This document shows positions 61,324 to 64,000 of a stretch of 64,000 bases of DNA, piece by piece. Source of the DNA: JAAYJK01 sp964501655 (GTDB lineage: Bacteria; Bacillota; Syntrophomonadia; Syntrophomonadales; Syntrophomonadaceae); assembly GCA_964501655.1 (NCBI GenBank), contig CAZCTN010000006.1, positions 1 through 64,000 on the forward strand, read 5' to 3'. Below the pieces are notes generated by a model. The model was not told the DNA's origin, ran no database searches, and saw nothing but the letters and a program-made list of their open reading frames with translations. A program made the translations under genes and the position numbers. How positions within the stretch are numbered: position 1 is the stretch's first letter; each line of letters starts with the position of its first letter.

Positions 61324-63036
61324 ATGAGTTTAGAAGAAAACGGCAAAAAAGGCATCTCCAGAAGAACATTCATTCAGGGTACGGCCATTGGTGCTGTAGG
61401 TCTAGCCGGCGCTGGTTTGCTGACTGGCTGCAGCCCCAAAGAAACACCTTCAGATGGACAGGCTGGCAGCTCTACCGGTAAGTGGAGCTGGGAAACCAAG
61501 CCTGACCCGATACCCGCCTCTGAGATTAAAAAGACCGTTGATACTGAAGTGTTGGTAGTAGGTGCCGGACTGGCTGGTACCTGCGCTGTATTGTCTGCTC
61601 ATGAAGCAGGAGCCAAGGCCATTTTGATTGATAAAAATGATACCTGGGCAGCCCGCGGAGGTCATATAACCGCTTTTGGCAGCAAGCTTCAGCAAGAGAT
61701 GGGCATCAATGTAGATTACCGGCATGTAATTAGAAGATGGGTTTACTGGGCTCAGGGCAGATGTAAAGAAGATTTGCTCTGGCTCTTTGCGGAGAAAAGC
61801 GGAGCCTGTTTCGACTGGGTTATGGACCAGGTTGAGCCCCGCGGCTTGAAAGTTGCCATGTGGGATGGCTATTTTAAAGGACCCGATTATACCGAATATC
61901 CTGTTACTCATTTCTTTTATCAGGACGGAACCAACTTCATTTACCAGGACGGAAATATTGAGGGAGCCGGCAACGGAGTTCTGCTTCCCATCCTGGAAGA
62001 AATCATCAAAGAAAAGGGGATTGATATACATTATAAAACTCCGGCCGTACAGCTGGTCAGAGATGGTAATGGGCCAGTTACCGGCATAATCGCCGGAGAG
62101 GCCGGTAATTATACCCAGTATAATGCCAGCAAGGGAGTCATAATCGCTACCGGAGACTATGCATCCGATAAAGAAATGGTAGAGAGATACGATCCTTTTG
62201 CTCTCCAGGCTGATTCCCAGATATACTTCCCCAACAAGTGTAATACCGGTGATGCTCACAAAATGGCCATGTGGGTCGGCGGAGCTATGCAGAAAGTGGA
62301 ACCTCATGCCGCTGTTATTCACCTGGAATCCGGAGCCCAAAGCTATGCTTTCCTGCATGTTAATGCCTTGGGCCAGCGTTTTAAAAATGAGGACGTTAAT
62401 ACCCAGTCCAAGAGCTGCAGCAAGCACTACGAGCCGGACGGTATCGCCTGGACGGTATATGATGCTGATGGCCTTCAGCAGGTCAAAAAGCAAATCGATG
62501 CCGGCATCGGCGGCGGCCTATTCTATGGTCAGACCTTCCAGCGCATAGGAACTGAATTTGACCTGGAAGCTGAGCAGCAGGTTCTGGATCTGCACCTGAG
62601 CAACGGCAAGGTAGTTACTGCCGATACCCTGGAGGGCCTGGCAGCAAAAATGGGAGTTCCCGCCGATGCTCTGGCTGAAACAGTCCAGCGTTACAATGAA
62701 ATGGTCGCGTCTCAAAACGACAAGGAATACGGCAAACGATCCGAATTATTGACCCCCATAGTTAAAGCCCCGTTCTACGCCGGGAAACTCTTGAGCACCG
62801 TTCTGACCATGGTAGGCGGACTGAGAACCAACACCAATCTGAATGTTCTGGACGAAAATGACCAGCCGATTGAAAACTTGTATGTAGCAGGATCGGCTGC
62901 CGGCGATTTCTTTGCCAACGATTATCCCACTATTTGTCCTGGCATCGGACATGGACGCTGTATAACTTTCGGCCGCTTGGCGGGAATTATTGCAGCCGGA
63001 AAATCGGCTGACATCGTTCCGTCAATAGATGTTTAA
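61324..63036 (+). CDS. Tat-exported FAD-dependent fumarate-reductase-like oxidoreductase
   Basis: 570 residues. The twin-arginine signal SRRTFIQGTAIGAVG ends in a lipobox, AGLLTGC, so it is probably an exported lipoprotein. The FAD-binding VLVVGAGLAGTCAVLSAHEA (about 78), GVIIATGDYASD and the closing YVAGSAAGDFFANDYPTICP then GIGHGRCITFGRLAG match flavocytochrome c/urocanate-reductase relatives. No heme-binding CXXCH is present, so electrons must come from another protein. Likely reduces an unsaturated organic acid at the cell surface; substrate unknown. GAGAGGAGAAGG precedes ATG 61324. Confidence 0.88.
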   Translation: MSLEENGKKGISRRTFIQGTAIGAVGLAGAGLLTGCSPKETPSDGQAGSSTGKWSWETKPDPIPASEIKKTVDTEVLVVGAGLAGTCAVLSAHEAGAKAILIDKNDTWAARGGHITAFGSKLQQEMGINVDYRHVIRRWVYWAQGRCKEDLLWLFAEKSGACFDWVMDQVEPRGLKVAMWDGYFKGPDYTEYPVTHFFYQDGTNFIYQDGNIEGAGNGVLLPILEEIIKEKGIDIHYKTPAVQLVRDGNGPVTGIIAGEAGNYTQYNASKGVIIATGDYASDKEMVERYDPFALQADSQIYFPNKCNTGDAHKMAMWVGGAMQKVEPHAAVIHLESGAQSYAFLHVNALGQRFKNEDVNTQSKSCSKHYEPDGIAWTVYDADGLQQVKKQIDAGIGGGLFYGQTFQRIGTEFDLEAEQQVLDLHLSNGKVVTADTLEGLAAKMGVPADALAETVQRYNEMVASQNDKEYGKRSELLTPIVKAPFYAGKLLSTVLTMVGGLRTNTNLNVLDENDQPIENLYVAGSAAGDFFANDYPTICPGIGHGRCITFGRLAGIIAAGKSADIVPSIDV

Positions 63037-63074
63037 GCGTCTGTTAACTGAAGTAACTGAAATCTGAACTATAA

Positions 63075-63107
63075 GGGGAGATCGCGGCTTTCGATTCTCC
63101 CCTTTCC
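63075..63107 (+). terminator. intrinsic terminator of the flavin reductase gene
   Basis: GGGGAGATCG (63075-63084) pairs with CGATTCTCCCC (63092-63102) with one bulged base and a short loop, followed by TTTCC. It lies 38 bases after the stop. The space 63108-63326 then probably contains the promoter of the following regulator gene; no other gene seen. Confidence 0.65.
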
Positions 63108-63326
63108 ATAAGGAAATGCAGCCTGAAAATACAGGGTAATAACCCTGGCAGAAATAACACAATATAATCACAGCTATATCAAACTGGCATTCCAGTCTAT
63201 ATGCAAGCTATAATAAAACTAGAATATGTCCCCCGCTTAAGGTGAGGTTCTTTTTAACAGAACAGGCGGCAGGTTCAAACTAGTTTCTTCCTTATTTGTT
63301 GTCGAACCTAAATGGTGGTGTATTTT

Positions 63327-64000
63327 ATGTCAACAGACTTTAAAACTTCACATTATTTACTTGAAGGCATGCTTGATGCTGGATTACCTTTTGTGGGCAT
63401 ATATCTGGAAAAAAAAATAGGTAAGCCGGCAAAAATCACTGATGCGGCAGGTCGGATATTATATCCCGACCAAAGGGATAAGGTTCATCAAGCAGATGAG
63501 TTGTTTATAAATATCCCGGCAGGTATCAACCCCCGTTCTGATTATGAATTATCCAACGATTGTCTGTACTTTCAGATCCAACACAATTCCAGCTGCAGTG
63601 CCTACGTGATAATCGATAATATTGCTGAACAGGACATTAACCGGGCTCTGAGCATACTGAAGGATAGCAGGCTGGCTTTAAAGTATCATTTTTTCATGTA
63701 CAATGAAATGATCAAAAACAAGGAGGATTTTGCCCAGAGCTTGTATGAAAACTTCTTCCTGTCAGCCGATGTGAGTATCCCGGACAAGCTTAAAATGTAT
63801 GAACAGAAAATGGATATCAACAACTATTATTTCGTTTCCCTTTGGGATATAGAGGAAGGTTCTTCCCAGCTGGACTGGAAGATACTTCGATCATATATAT
63901 ATGAAACCATGAATCTGGAACAGTCAGAATATGTAAGTTCGATAATGGTCCCCGGACGCATCATAACCATTTTCCGGGGCAATCCCAAAGAAAGTCCCAT
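63327..64000 (+). CDS. PucR/CdaR-like transcriptional regulator, 5' part
   Basis: ATG 63327, with GGTGG eight bases before, opens a frame that runs off the window (about 224 residues). The N-terminal part looks like a ligand-sensing domain with PAKITDAAGRILYPDQRD and CLYFQIQHNSSCSAYVIIDN. The later VSLWDIEEGSSQLDWKILRS and MVPGRIITIFRGNPKES match the GGDEF-like middle domain of CdaR/PucR regulators; the HTH end would be beyond 64000. It likely controls the flavin reductase upstream, which is a common genomic pairing for such enzymes. Assignment is moderate because the diagnostic C-terminus is missing. Confidence 0.6.
   Translation, partial: MSTDFKTSHYLLEGMLDAGLPFVGIYLEKKIGKPAKITDAAGRILYPDQRDKVHQADELFINIPAGINPRSDYELSNDCLYFQIQHNSSCSAYVIIDNIAEQDINRALSILKDSRLALKYHFFMYNEMIKNKEDFAQSLYENFFLSADVSIPDKLKMYEQKMDINNYYFVSLWDIEEGSSQLDWKILRSYIYETMNLEQSEYVSSIMVPGRIITIFRGNPKESP

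Overview
This window looks like a draft scaffold from an anaerobic, endospore-forming Bacillota (Clostridia). The best supporting signs are a Spo0E-like phosphatase, strong Shine-Dalgarno sites, a complex I without its NADH module, a double-cubane-cluster reductase, Ccs-type cytochrome c maturation and a Tat-exported flavin reductase. A Syntrophomonadales/Peptococcaceae-like respiratory or syntrophic anaerobe would fit, but the sequence does not fix the taxon. A run of 100 N (26802-26901) marks a scaffold gap.

Layout. 1-1.5 kb: remnant of a nucleotidyltransferase/HepT-like pair, then an intact Phd/ParE toxin-antitoxin pair. 1.5-14 kb: a tightly packed + strand glycan operon combining nonulosonic (sialic-type) acid genes, a CDP-glucose-derived branched-sugar branch, an acyltransferase, an aminotransferase, a glycosyltransferase and a Maf-type flagellin glycosyltransferase fused to a KdsC-like HAD domain. 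14-19.5 kb: a DUF6385 repeat protein, an orphan AbiGi-type protein, a His-rich protein/small membrane protein/histidine kinase/response regulator set, and a dead MerR gene. 19.7-24 kb: a YibE/F-like membrane protein and a large secreted metallophosphoesterase. 24-39.5 kb is an accessory zone: remnants of IS91-type and IS110-type transposases, a subtilisin-RHS polymorphic-toxin-like giant protein with a PH-domain candidate immunity protein, and a GLUG/FN3 surface protein carrying a 2.4-kb in-frame tandem duplication and the same in-frame TAG in each copy.

39.6-49.5 kb: nuoABCDHIJKLMN on the - strand, lacking nuoEFG, so electrons probably enter from ferredoxin or another donor. 49.8-51.3 kb: double-cubane reductase plus a DUF3343 protein, behind direct-repeat operator-like sites. 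51.7-53.5 kb: a secreted papain-like peptidase, a secreted partner of unknown function and a small membrane protein. 53.5-57 kb: two related structured leader elements, each ending in an intrinsic terminator, in front of a complete TRAP transporter (dctPQM). 57-61 kb, - strand: a VKOR-thioredoxin fusion, TatA, CcsA, ResB and a Spo0E-like protein, pointing to disulfide formation, Tat export and c-type cytochromes. 61.3-64 kb: a Tat-exported FAD reductase followed by a PucR/CdaR-like regulator cut by the window end.

Most novel-looking items: the twin leader elements before the TRAP operon, the Maf-KdsC fusion with an altered HAD motif, the duplicated amber-containing GLUG gene, the subtilisin-RHS/PH-domain pair, and a composite short repeat found in opposite orientations at 25.3 and 53.1 kb.
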